Shown piece after piece: positions 25,199 to 36,043 of a stretch of 64,000 bases of DNA. Location: the NCBI GenBank assembly GCA_964358485.1, contig CAYHPY010000007.1:1-64000 (forward strand), read 5' to 3'. This stretch comes from CAYHPY01 sp964358485. Lineage in GTDB: Bacteria; Elusimicrobiota; Elusimicrobia; UBA1565; UBA9628. The notes under the pieces are model-generated. The model saw only the letters and a list, made by a program, of their open reading frames with translations, was not told where the DNA came from and made no database searches. The number at the start of each line of letters is the position of its first letter. Within the stretch, counting starts at the first letter, position 1. The position numbers and the translations under genes are program-made.

Positions 25199-25606
25199 AT
25201 GGCGAAAAAATCCTTCCGCGTGACGATGTCGGAGCGGTGCTTCCGCTTCAAGCCCGACGCCCTGGGCAACCATGCCCCGCCGATTCCCAGCGTCTACGAA
25301 TTCGTGACTTTCAACGAGGCCCGCCAACCCGAGGTGTTGTTCGTCGGCGTGGCCGCCGAGAGCCTCTACGACTCGCTGGGCGCGCACATGACCGGCAAGG
25401 CCAAGCCCACCTGGGACGAGCTCTTCGCCGCGGCCAAGGACGTCTATTTCGACTACGTCGCCTCCTCCGACGCGGCGGGCCCCGAGGACCTGGGAGACAT
25501 CGCCGCCGCCTTCATCGCCAAGAACAAGCCGCGCCTCAACTCCGGCCCCGCCCCGTCCTCCGGACGCTGGTCCGAGGTCGAGGTCGTGGAAGCGGAGCAG
25601 CCCTGA
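25199..25606 (+). CDS. Small conserved-looking protein of unknown function
   Basis: 135 residues, soluble, unrecognised. The middle part (SVYEFVTF, then VLFVGVAAESLYDSL and a His at the end of SLGAHM) faintly recalls the GIY-YIG fold, but the Arg and Glu needed for nuclease activity are not apparent. It starts two bases after the HemQ-like gene and its stop overlaps the start of the DUF420 gene, so it belongs to this operon and may have a role in heme handling. Confidence 0.6.
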   Translation: MAKKSFRVTMSERCFRFKPDALGNHAPPIPSVYEFVTFNEARQPEVLFVGVAAESLYDSLGAHMTGKAKPTWDELFAAAKDVYFDYVASSDAAGPEDLGDIAAAFIAKNKPRLNSGPAPSSGRWSEVEVVEAEQP

Positions 25607-26019
25607 CCTCGCCCCATCCCCTCGCGACGGTCAACGCCTCCCTCAACGCTCTTTCCGGCCTCCTGCTGTTTTGCGGCTGGCTTTTCATCCGGGCTCGGAA
25701 TATCACGGCTCATCGGCTCTGCATGGCCGGGGCGTTTTTAAGCTCGACCGTGTTTCTGGCGTGCTACCTTTATTATCACGCCCAGGTCGGCTCGGTGAAG
25801 TTCCAGGGGCAGGGACTGATCCGGACGGTTTACTTCGCCATTCTGATCAGCCACACGATCCTGGCCACGGCGGTCGTGCCCATGGCCCTGCGGACTTTAT
25901 GGCTGGCTTGGAAGGAACGCTTCGAGGAGCACCGCCGCGCGGCGCGCTGGGCTTTGCCGATTTGGCTCTACGTCTCGGCGACGGGCGTGGTGGTTTACTG
26001 GATGCTGTACAGGCTTTGA
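25603..26019 (+). CDS. DUF420 membrane protein (CtaM-like)
   Basis: 138 residues with four membrane helices and the family's conserved histidines (ITAHRLC, CYLYYH, ISHTIL, EEHRRAARW). DUF420 proteins such as CtaM are needed to assemble heme-copper oxidases. The first ATG in frame falls after helix 1, and no ATG, GTG or TTG lies nearby upstream; the CTG at 25603, in a CTGA overlap with the previous stop and with GGAG five bases ahead, gives the right N-terminus. Its 3' end overlaps the convergent HNH-family gene by 25 bases. Confidence 0.78.
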   Translation: MTSPHPLATVNASLNALSGLLLFCGWLFIRARNITAHRLCMAGAFLSSTVFLACYLYYHAQVGSVKFQGQGLIRTVYFAILISHTILATAVVPMALRTLWLAWKERFEEHRRAARWALPIWLYVSATGVVVYWMLYRL

Positions 26020-26807
26020 TGCCTGAACTCGTCGCGGCGCTTGGCGCGGGCGAGCCGCCTTTCGATGCGACGATCCGGGTCGATGCGGTCCAATAAGGCC
26101 TGAAGGGCGTCGTAGAAAATGTGTTCCATGCCGCCGTAGGGATGCTTGTGCTGCAGCAGGTCCCGGGCGCGCTTGATGAGGTCGTCGAGTTCCTCCGAGC
26201 CGTCGAAGGAGAATCTCAGGCGCGTGGTGGTGGACGGGGCCGGGGCGGGAGGGGGTTCGGGGAAGAGGAGGCCGTCGCCGAAGGGGCCGGGTGCGGGAGA
26301 GGCGGCCTCTGATTGGGCCGGCTCGGATTCGGCCAAGGGAAGCGCCGGAAGGGCCACCGAAATCACCCGGACCGCGTCCCGCCTGGCGGCCTTCGGGTCT
26401 AGGGTCGCGATCAAGGTTTGGAGTTCGCGCGTGGTCCGCCGGCAGGCCTTGCCGAGGAGCGCCTCATGGTTTTCGGGGGTTAGGTACGGCCAGACCAGGA
26501 CCACGGCGTAGAGGTGCATACGGCCCTCGGCGATCATTTTCAGGATGGAGGGGTACCGGCGGGCGGCCCGCGCCGCGACGGCCCGCGCCCGCGACTCCCA
26601 TTCCGAGAAGCCGAAGGTTAGAAGATACTTGAACAGGCCGGAGTAGGCGCGCTCGAGGTGTAGGTCACGCTTCTCGACTTCGCCCAGATGTATTAGGAAC
26701 TTTGCGAGTTCCTCCCGTTCTCCGCGCGCCAGCCGGGGGATGGCGTCCCATAGCTCGTCATCGGAGTACTTTTCGCAACGCACCAACTCGGATTCGATTG
26801 ATTCCAT
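25995..26807 (-). CDS. HNH-family protein lacking its nuclease domain
   Basis: 270 residues. The N-terminal part (LERAYSGLFKYLLTFGFSEW, RYPSILKMIAEGRMHL, WPYLTPENHEALL) and the middle block (RFSFDGSEELDDLIKRARDLL) match a common bacterial family in which an HNH endonuclease domain follows. Here the frame stops right after the point where that domain would begin (DRRIERRLARAKRRDEF), so no HNH is left. The 3' end is embedded in the DUF420 gene, suggesting truncation by rearrangement. The start at 26807 is set by an ECF-like promoter seven bases upstream. It may still bind DNA. Confidence 0.65.
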   Translation of the reverse strand: MESIESELVRCEKYSDDELWDAIPRLARGEREELAKFLIHLGEVEKRDLHLERAYSGLFKYLLTFGFSEWESRARAVAARAARRYPSILKMIAEGRMHLYAVVLVWPYLTPENHEALLGKACRRTTRELQTLIATLDPKAARRDAVRVISVALPALPLAESEPAQSEAASPAPGPFGDGLLFPEPPPAPAPSTTTRLRFSFDGSEELDDLIKRARDLLQHKHPYGGMEHIFYDALQALLDRIDPDRRIERRLARAKRRDEFRHQSLYSIQ

Positions 26808-26814
26808 ACCCATA

Positions 26815-26842
26815 TATACGATCGAAGAGGCCTTCCGGTTCC
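26815..26842 (-). promoter_or_regulatory. ECF-sigma-like promoter of the HNH-family gene
   Basis: Minus strand GGAAC (26838-26842), 17 bases, CGTATA (26815-26820), seven bases to the ATG. Near-identical in sequence and spacing to the promoter at 57356-57383. Confidence 0.55.
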
Positions 26843-26862
26843 ATATAAATCGGTGTCCAGGG

Positions 26863-26880
26863 AATGATGGCGCCATCATT
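26863..26880. repeat. Perfect palindrome around GGCGCC, copy B
   Basis: AATGATGGCGCCATCATT, 18 bases, about 20 bases upstream of the ECF-like -35. Same core as 3683-3704; a possible operator. Confidence 0.55.
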
Positions 26881-27242
26881 TTCCTGAAAAAAGTGATTGT
26901 TAGATAATCGCTTATCGAAAATCGGGTCCGAATTTTTATGCACGGCGAATTTGAGGGGGGGGGTAGCGCGAGGAGCCTAAGTTCTATGAGAACTGGCTAT
27001 TCGGATACCGCTTGGTCAATTCCAACCAGGTTTCGAACCATATTCGGGGGGGCTTCGAGGGGGCGGGCAACTTTTCTTCACGGGCCCCTTGGATTAATAT
27101 TGCTTGCCCTTCCCGAATTACTATCTCGAAGCGGTATAGGCAAGCGATATTCTGACAAGCGTGGCGGTAATAGTCCACGGTTTTGGCGCGGCCCCCGCAT
27201 TGACCGCCCTTGCGCGCTTTTTCACCCTTGGGAGTTTCGCGG
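26881..27242. other. Gap between the HNH-family gene and the Fe-S carrier genes
   Basis: About 360 bases, locally richer in A and T. Apart from the short minus-strand frame at 26984-27178 I see no gene, repeat or promoter. Confidence 0.5.
26984..27178 (-). CDS. Short open frame, possible zinc-ribbon remnant
   Basis: 64 residues from a GTG. The sequence HACQNIACLYRFEI, with an upstream in-frame QCGGR, looks like half of a four-cysteine zinc ribbon followed by an ordinary globular tail. The frame continues upstream without a start into the Fe-S carrier gene, and no ribosome site is present, so this is more likely a decayed piece of a larger gene than a working one. Confidence 0.25.
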   Translation of the reverse strand: MDYYRHACQNIACLYRFEIVIREGQAILIQGAREEKLPAPSKPPRIWFETWLELTKRYPNSQFS

Positions 27243-27566
27243 CTAAACGCTGAAAGACGTCCCGCAGGAGCAGGACCCGGAGGCCTTGGGGTTTTTGATC
27301 TCGAAGCCCGCTTTCATGAGGGTCTCGACGAAGTCCACCATCGAGCCCGCCACGAACATGTCCGACTTCTTGTCGACGACTACCTTGGCCCCGGCGGTTT
27401 CCGAGGCCAGGTCGTCCGGGCCGGCGGCATCGGTGATCTCGAAGATATAGGACAGGCCGGAACAGCCGCCGGATTCGACTTTGAGGCGGAGAAACCCGCC
27501 GGGCTTGCCGTTCTTGGCGGCCAAGGTCTTCACCCGTTGGGCGGCTTTTTCCGTCAGAGTGACCAT
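27243..27566 (-). CDS. A-type iron-sulfur carrier (IscA/ErpA family), second copy
   Basis: 107 residues. Carries Fe-S clusters from the assembly scaffold to target enzymes. The three cluster-binding cysteines are in place: GGCSGLSY and the C-terminal SCSCG. It follows its sister gene after 10 bases and uses the GGAAGG just ahead of its ATG at 27566. Two different A-type carriers side by side suggest separate targets. Confidence 0.85.
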   Translation of the reverse strand: MVTLTEKAAQRVKTLAAKNGKPGGFLRLKVESGGCSGLSYIFEITDAAGPDDLASETAGAKVVVDKKSDMFVAGSMVDFVETLMKAGFEIKNPKASGSCSCGTSFSV

Positions 27567-27576
27567 GGGGCCTTCC

Positions 27577-27897
27577 TCAGAAGCTCTTGGACTTTCCGCA
27601 CCCGCAGGAGCCCTTCTCCTTGGGGTTGGAAATCTGGAAGCCCGAGCTGGTGGCGTCCTCGGAGAAGTCGATGGTGGCCTGCTCCAAAAAGGGCAGGCTC
27701 TTGTCATCGATGAGCACCTCGAAGCCCGGCTGGGGCAGGGCGGTGTCGCCGGGCTTCTTCTCATCGAAGGTGAAGGCGTACTCGTAGCCGGAACAGCCTC
27801 CGGGTTTGACCAGGACGCGCAGGGCCTTTCCCTTCGCCTCGTCCGATTGGCAAAGTCCGCGGATCTTTTCTACGGCCTTGGGGGTCATGGTCAACAT
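27577..27897 (-). CDS. A-type iron-sulfur carrier (IscA/ErpA family), first copy
   Basis: 106 residues with GGCSGYEY and SCGCG, the usual three cysteines. First gene of the two-gene unit; good promoter, then a leader with GGAGG. It differs from its sister across most of its length, so the duplication is old. No isc or suf scaffold genes lie nearby; the Mrp-type carrier at 30242 is the only other Fe-S assembly gene in the window. Confidence 0.87.
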   Translation of the reverse strand: MLTMTPKAVEKIRGLCQSDEAKGKALRVLVKPGGCSGYEYAFTFDEKKPGDTALPQPGFEVLIDDKSLPFLEQATIDFSEDATSSGFQISNPKEKGSCGCGKSKSF

Positions 27898-27927
27898 TCG
27901 AAGTCCTCCGGTAGGGTCCTAAGGGAT

Positions 27928-27956
27928 AGTATACATCGTCGGAGAAACGCTGTCAA
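27928..27956 (-). promoter_or_regulatory. Promoter of the Fe-S carrier pair
   Basis: Perfect minus-strand TTGACA (27951-27956), 17 bases, TATACT (27928-27933). Its -35 overlaps the -35 of the divergent glnN promoter. Confidence 0.8.
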
Positions 27957-27979
27957 AGGCGCTTTGGAATTTGTATTAT
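27950..27979 (+). promoter_or_regulatory. Promoter of glnN
   Basis: CTGTCA (27950-27955), 18 bases, TATTAT (27974-27979). Only one of the two divergent promoters can be occupied at a time. Confidence 0.6.
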
Positions 27980-28031
27980 CGGACCCGGCGGGACGACCCG
28001 CCCAACCCCAAGTTCATGGAGAAAACCACCA

Positions 28032-31327
<3,296 letters not shown>

Positions 31328-31356
31328 ATCCGCCGCAAATCAAACAGGGAGATAAC

Positions 31357-31845
31357 ATGACAACCGCCACCGCGACCTCGCAGGAAACCACCCCCATCGC
31401 CGCCGGAGCCGCCGCCCCGGACTTCACCCTTCCGGACCAGGATAAGAAGGACTTCAAGCTCTCGGACCACCTGGGCAAGAAGCCCGTGGCCCTGTTCTTC
31501 TATCCCCTGGACTGGAGCCCGACCTGCACCAAGGAGAACGCCTGCTTCACCAACGACCTCTCCCGCTTTTCCAAGCACGCCGAGGTCGCCGCGATTTCCA
31601 TCGACTCCGTCTGGTCCCACAAGGCTTGGGCCGAGAAGATGGGGCTCAAGCACCGCCTCCTAGCCGACATGCACCGCACGGTGACCAAGGCCTACGGGCT
31701 CTATCACGCCGGCGCCAACATCAGCCAGCGCGCCACCGTCCTCATCGACAAGACCGGCAAGGTCGCCTGGGTGAAGGTCGAGGCCGACATCACCAAGGAG
31801 CGCGACTACGCCGAAGTCCAGGCCCAGCTCGATAAGCTCGCGTAA
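31357..31845 (+). CDS. Peroxiredoxin (AhpC/TSA family)
   Basis: 162 residues reducing peroxides in the cytoplasm. The peroxidatic cysteine is C57 in SPTCTKENACF, preceded by FFYPLDW. A second cysteine, C63, is six residues on; in BCP-type enzymes the resolving cysteine is five residues on, so it may or may not resolve. The N-terminal 18 residues are a Thr/Ala-rich extension. The ATG has GGGAGA ahead. It sits 29 bases after mrp and protects Fe-S enzymes in a sensible context. Confidence 0.88.
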   Translation: MTTATATSQETTPIAAGAAAPDFTLPDQDKKDFKLSDHLGKKPVALFFYPLDWSPTCTKENACFTNDLSRFSKHAEVAAISIDSVWSHKAWAEKMGLKHRLLADMHRTVTKAYGLYHAGANISQRATVLIDKTGKVAWVKVEADITKERDYAEVQAQLDKLA

Positions 31846-31876
31846 CGGACGCCCGAAATCCGGGCTCCCGGAGCTG

Positions 31877-32245
31877 GTGCGCCTGATGGCGCGGCTCCGG
31901 GGTCCGGACGGCTGTCCGTGGGACCGCCGGCAGACCCACGCCTCCCTCCTGAAGCATTTTCGCGAGGAAACGGGCGAGGTCTGCCGGGCGGTCCGGCGCA
32001 AGGACTGGGACAATCTCCGCGAGGAGCTGGGAGACATCATCCTGCACGTCCTCTTCCAGGCCCAGATCGCCCGCGAAGCCGGGACCTTCGACATCGGGGA
32101 GGTGCTTGGGGGGCTCAAGGCCAAGCTGGTCCGGCGGCATCCTCATGTTTTCGGCAAGGGGCCGAAGGAACAATTGACGCCGGCCGAGGTCAAGCGGCGG
32201 TGGGAACAGATCAAGAAACAGGAAAAGAGCGCCCAGGCCGCATGA
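31877..32245 (+). CDS. MazG-family nucleotide pyrophosphohydrolase
   Basis: 122 residues, a single MazG domain: LRGPDGCPWDRRQTH, the metal-binding carboxylates in FREETGEVC and LREELGDIILHV, and HPHVFG near the end. Hydrolyses nucleoside triphosphates to monophosphates, a house-cleaning role. Full-length MazG has two such domains; this is the single-domain form. The GTG at 31877 is the first usable start; translation could begin slightly earlier because the frame is open upstream into the peroxiredoxin gene's end. Confidence 0.85.
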   Translation: MRLMARLRGPDGCPWDRRQTHASLLKHFREETGEVCRAVRRKDWDNLREELGDIILHVLFQAQIAREAGTFDIGEVLGGLKAKLVRRHPHVFGKGPKEQLTPAEVKRRWEQIKKQEKSAQAA

Positions 32246-32841
32246 CCGCGGCGGCGCTCTTGACGGCCTGGGCGCTGATCGCCTGCGGCGGAACCAAGCC
32301 CCCGCCCGCCTTGGTCGACATCGCCGCTGCCGAGCCTTCCATCGTCCTTGACATCCGGTACGCGACCCGGAACAATTTCACAAAAAAAATCGTCTATCCC
32401 GCGGCAATTTGCAAATTGCGGGCCGAGGCCGCCTCGGCCCTGGGGCGCGCGCAGGCCTCCCTTAAAGCCCGCGGCCTCGGCCTCAAGGTCTACGACTGCT
32501 ACCGCCCGCTCTCGGTCCAGAAGAAATTCTGGGAATTAGTCCCGGACGAGCGCTACGTGGCCGATCCCAAGAAAGGCTCCCGCCACAACCGGGGCATGGC
32601 GGTGGACGCGGCCTTGGTGGACTCGGCGGGGAGGGAGTTGGAATTTCCCACGGCCTATGACGATTTCTCCGAAAAAGCGCATCGGGACGCCCCGGCTTGG
32701 CCCCAAGCGGTCAAAAATCGCCGTCTCCTGGAAGAGGCCCTGGAGCGGGAAGGTTTTCGGGGCCTGCCCACCGAGTGGTGGCACTTCGATTTCCGGGGCT
32801 GGGAGAAAGCCCCGATTCTGGACGCGCCGCTTATTCCTTGA
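32242..32841 (+). CDS. D-Ala-D-Ala dipeptidase-like lipoprotein (M15, VanX type)
   Basis: 199 residues. A lipobox (LIAC, C15) marks it as a lipoprotein. The zinc site is complete: H115 and D122 in SRHNRGMAVD and E178, H181 in EWWHFDF; R88 in YRPL is the substrate arginine. VanX-type enzymes split D-Ala-D-Ala, so an envelope-anchored copy would work on free dipeptide or peptidoglycan fragments rather than give vancomycin resistance. ATGA overlap with mazG. Its 3' end overlaps the convergent TPR-SDR gene by 11 bases. Confidence 0.88.
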   Translation: MTAAALLTAWALIACGGTKPPPALVDIAAAEPSIVLDIRYATRNNFTKKIVYPAAICKLRAEAASALGRAQASLKARGLGLKVYDCYRPLSVQKKFWELVPDERYVADPKKGSRHNRGMAVDAALVDSAGRELEFPTAYDDFSEKAHRDAPAWPQAVKNRRLLEEALEREGFRGLPTEWWHFDFRGWEKAPILDAPLIP

Positions 32842-33832
32842 TCCGGCGCAGTCCCGCCGCCAGGGGAATTCGGGGACGCCAGCCCAGGACGGCCTCGGCC
32901 AGGGCCGCGGGCGTTTGGGGATCCCGGGGGAAAGTCCGAAGCCGGGGGATAAGCCGTTTTTTTCGGACGGCCGTTTCAATTCGAGCCGCTTGGGCCGCCG
33001 TTAAAAAAACCCCGCTTCTGATCTCCAACCGCCTTCCCGCCGCTTGGGGCCGGAGAAGGGCCCGGACGAAAGCTTCGGCGGCCTCGTCGACGAAAAGGTA
33101 ATCCTGCGGCCCGCCGCTTTTGCCTTGAAGGGATTGGCGGGGCTGGCCCGGCCCGTAAACCCGGGACAATTTGAGGGTCGCCACGAACGAGCCGGAGGCC
33201 GCCGCCATTTTCTCGGCCAAGGCTTGATCGGCCTCGGCGGCGACCGGAAGGGCGGCCCGGACCAAATAGGCCGTTTTGCCGCTCCGCCTTAGGGCCGCGG
33301 CGAAGTTCAGGGTCAGGCGCCGGTCCGCCCCCGCCCCTCCGGGGCCGCGATTCTTGGCCAGATAGACCGCGACCGGCGAGGCCGCCGCGGCGATAGCGCG
33401 GGCCAAAGCCGATGGGCGCGCGAGGTCCGCGGCGTGCCGGTGGAGCCGGCAATGGGGGCGAAAAAGGCTCCAGCCCGGGGAGCCCGGGCGGCCGAGGGCG
33501 TGGACGACGGCTCCGCGGGCCAATAGGCGCGCGACCAGCCGCCGTCCGATGAAGCCGGTCGCGCCGGCTACCAGGACCCGAAGGCCGTTGAGCGCGGGGG
33601 CCGCCGGGCGCAGGGGCGGTTTGGCCTCCAGGGCGAGCGCGGCGCGGCAATGACGGAGCGCCTCCGGGAATTTTCCCAATTCCTCCAAAAGCCAGGCGGC
33701 CAAGAGGTGAAGCTCCCCGTTTGCGGGGGAGGACGCCAGGCGCTCCTTCAGAAATTTCCAGGCCCGGCCGGGATCGCCCGACGAGACGGCTCGGCGCGCG
33801 AGAATCTCCGACCGAAGGGCGGAGGAGTTCAC
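32831..33832 (-). CDS. TPR and NAD-dependent epimerase/dehydratase fusion
   Basis: 333 residues. Residues 1-65 are a TPR-like helical pair; from about residue 73 a Rossmann dinucleotide-binding fold begins with VLVAGATGFIGRRL. The catalytic YxxxK of extended short-chain dehydrogenases is not evident (YLAKN near residue 161 is a poor match), so it may bind NAD(P) without being a classical epimerase. GTG start in a GTGA overlap with mutM, so it is the last gene of the cysteine operon. Confidence 0.65.
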   Translation of the reverse strand: MNSSALRSEILARRAVSSGDPGRAWKFLKERLASSPANGELHLLAAWLLEELGKFPEALRHCRAALALEAKPPLRPAAPALNGLRVLVAGATGFIGRRLVARLLARGAVVHALGRPGSPGWSLFRPHCRLHRHAADLARPSALARAIAAAASPVAVYLAKNRGPGGAGADRRLTLNFAAALRRSGKTAYLVRAALPVAAEADQALAEKMAAASGSFVATLKLSRVYGPGQPRQSLQGKSGGPQDYLFVDEAAEAFVRALLRPQAAGRRLEIRSGVFLTAAQAARIETAVRKKRLIPRLRTFPRDPQTPAALAEAVLGWRPRIPLAAGLRRIKE

Positions 33833-34608
33833 CGCTGGCAATCCGGGCAGTACCAGGCGCGCCGTCCTCCGATGATGCGGGCGGTGGCCTTGAGAGCGTG
33901 TCCCGAGGGACACTCGGTCCGGCCGTAGACTTTGAGGATTTTCTGGGCCCGCCCCGGACGCCCCAGGGGATCGACATAGGCCTCGTCGTCCAAAGTGCTT
34001 CCGCCGAGCTCGACGGCTTGTCCGAGAATGTCTTTGATGACGGAGGTCAGCCGTTCCAGTTGCGCGCTTCGTAGCCCTCCCGCCGCCCGGCCGGGGCGGA
34101 TTCGGGCCGCGTAAAGCGCCTCGGTTGCGTATATGTTTCCGAGGCCTGCCACGACTTTCTGGTCCAGAAGCAGGGCTTTGATGGGAGCTTTTCGGCCCCG
34201 GAAGGCGCGGGAGAGGACTCCGGGATTGAATTCTTCCGACAGCGGTTCGGGTCCCAAGGAGGGGAGCTTGCAACCGGCCCGCCCGAACCGGCGGGGGTCG
34301 TTCATCCGCAGGATTTCGGAACCGAATTCCAGGCGCAGGCGCTCATGGGAAACCGGGCCGTCGAGGCGGAGGCTGCCGGACATTCCCAAATGCAGAACCA
34401 GTTCGGCTCCGGTTTCAAAACGGAACAACAGATATTTTCCACGACGGAACACTCCGGAAAGGGTTTTGCCGGGCAGGTGTTCGTAAGCCTCCCAGGGAGG
34501 CTTACGATAAAAAGTCGGTTTCCCAACGACACACGCCGTCAATGGCCGGCCGGAAAGTCGGCCATTCAAGACCCTTCGAACAGTTTCGGCTTCCGGAAGC
34601 TCGGGCAA
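33829..34608 (-). CDS. mutM: Formamidopyrimidine-DNA glycosylase
   Basis: Base-excision repair enzyme removing oxidised purines such as 8-oxoguanine. 259 residues: catalytic P2 and E3 at MPELPEAETV, the conserved lysine in RRGKYLLF, the helix-two-turn-helix GLGNIYATEALYAARI and a C-terminal zinc finger ending CPDCQR. The finger is odd: its first half reads CPSGHAL, so the usual second cysteine is missing and a histidine stands two residues later. The ATG is one base after the stop of the CysO-E1-rhodanese gene. Confidence 0.92.
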   Translation of the reverse strand: MPELPEAETVRRVLNGRLSGRPLTACVVGKPTFYRKPPWEAYEHLPGKTLSGVFRRGKYLLFRFETGAELVLHLGMSGSLRLDGPVSHERLRLEFGSEILRMNDPRRFGRAGCKLPSLGPEPLSEEFNPGVLSRAFRGRKAPIKALLLDQKVVAGLGNIYATEALYAARIRPGRAAGGLRSAQLERLTSVIKDILGQAVELGGSTLDDEAYVDPLGRPGRAQKILKVYGRTECPSGHALKATARIIGGRRAWYCPDCQR

Positions 34609-34609
34609 G

Positions 34610-36034
34610 CTAGTATTGCGGGACCGAGGGGTCGATCCGCTCCGACCAAGCGTTGATGCCTCCCGCCACGTTGACGGCGGAATAACCCTTGTCCAGGAGC
34701 AGGCGCACGGCCTTGGCCGAGCGGCCGCCCATTTTGCAGTGGACGACGAGTTTTTTGCCCTTGTCGAGTTCTCCGGCGCGCTCCGGAAGCTCCCCCAGGG
34801 GGATCAGCGTGGAGCCCTCGATCCGGCACAGATCGTGTTCGTGGGGCTCCCGGACGTCCAGAAGGACGAAGTCCTCGCGCCGGTCGAGCTTGGCCTTGAG
34901 CTCCTCCACCGAAATTTCGGGAAGCTCTTTTTTCGGCGGCTCCTTGAGCCCGCAAAAGGCCTCGTAGTCGATCAGGGATTTGATCCGGGGATGGGGGCCG
35001 CAGACCGCGCAGTCCGGATCCTTGCGGAGCTTGAGGGAGCGCCACTCCATGGCCAGGGCGTCGAAGAGCAGCATCCGCCCGATCAAGGGCTGGCCGATCC
35101 CCAGGATGAGCTTGATGGTTTCCACGGCCTGAAGGGTTCCGATGACCCCGGGCAGAACGCCCAGAACCCCGCCCTCGGCGCAGGAAGGCACCAGCCCCGG
35201 AGGCGGCGGCTCGGGGTAAAGACAGCGGTAGCAGGGGCCCCTTTCGGCCCAGAAAACCGAAGCCTGCCCCTCGAAGCGGAAAATGGAACCGTAGGCGTTG
35301 GGCTTGCCCGTCAGCACGCAGGCGTCGTTGACCAGGTAGCGGGTCGGGAAATTGTCGGTGCCGTCGGCGATGACATCATACCTTTGAAAGAGCGCCAAAG
35401 CGTTGGCCGAGGTGAGGCGCTCTTCAAAGGTATCGACTTGTACGTTCGGATTTAAATCCGTTATCCGTTCCTTTGCCGCTTGCAGTTTGTTCCGTCCGAT
35501 ATCTTTTGTTCCGTACAGAACTTGCCGTTGTAAATTTGAAGCGTCCACAAGGTCGAAATCCACCAGTCCCAGCCTCCCGACCCCCGCCGCCGCCAAATAC
35601 AAAGCCAAGGGCGAGCCCAGCCCCCCGGCTCCGACGCACAGGACCTTGGCGTTTTTCAGCTTTTTCTGCCCCTCCGGCCCGACCTCCGGAAGGATCAGGT
35701 GACGGTGATAGCGCCCAAGCTCCTCCTTGGAGAACGCCGCCTCGGAGGAAACGGCGCCGGAGCCTCCGGCGATGGCGGGCACCAGCAGAAGGATGTCCCC
35801 GCTTTTAACCGGAGTCTCCAGCCCCTGGAGGGAGCGCAGGTCCGAGTCGTTGAGGTAGACGTTGACGAAGCTCCGCAGGCGGCCTGCATCGTCATAAAGA
35901 TGTTTTTTCAGTCCCGGGTGCCGCTCCACCAGCCCCCCCAGGACTTCGCCCGCGGTGCCTCCCTCCAGGGAAACGCTTTCCGCCTTGTCGGCGTAGGGCC
36001 GCAAGGCCGCCGGCAATCTGACTTGAACGCTCAT
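34610..36034 (-). CDS. Fused sulfur carrier (CysO/MoaD-like), E1 activator (MoeB/MoeZ) and rhodanese
   Basis: 474 residues, three parts of one sulfur-transfer pathway in a single chain. Residues 1-91 are a ubiquitin-like carrier ending in G90-G91 (AIAGG). About 105-350 is an adenylating E1: ATP loop GAGGLGS (136-141 region), zinc cysteines C268, C271, C342 and C345, and conserved C285 in VPSCAEGG. About 375-474 is a rhodanese with C433 in HCKMGGRS. Separate homologues adenylate the carrier's C-terminal glycine and load it with sulfide. Because the GG is internal here, the carrier must be cut free, and a JAMM protease gene lies 9 bases upstream. Part of the cysM operon. Confidence 0.92.
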   Translation of the reverse strand: MSVQVRLPAALRPYADKAESVSLEGGTAGEVLGGLVERHPGLKKHLYDDAGRLRSFVNVYLNDSDLRSLQGLETPVKSGDILLLVPAIAGGSGAVSSEAAFSKEELGRYHRHLILPEVGPEGQKKLKNAKVLCVGAGGLGSPLALYLAAAGVGRLGLVDFDLVDASNLQRQVLYGTKDIGRNKLQAAKERITDLNPNVQVDTFEERLTSANALALFQRYDVIADGTDNFPTRYLVNDACVLTGKPNAYGSIFRFEGQASVFWAERGPCYRCLYPEPPPPGLVPSCAEGGVLGVLPGVIGTLQAVETIKLILGIGQPLIGRMLLFDALAMEWRSLKLRKDPDCAVCGPHPRIKSLIDYEAFCGLKEPPKKELPEISVEELKAKLDRREDFVLLDVREPHEHDLCRIEGSTLIPLGELPERAGELDKGKKLVVHCKMGGRSAKAVRLLLDKGYSAVNVAGGINAWSERIDPSVPQY

Positions 36035-36043
36035 GATGGTCTC

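Noticed and set aside
27027..27037. T-arm-like GGTTTCGAACC
   Set aside because: No acceptor, D or anticodon stems can be formed around it; not a tRNA.
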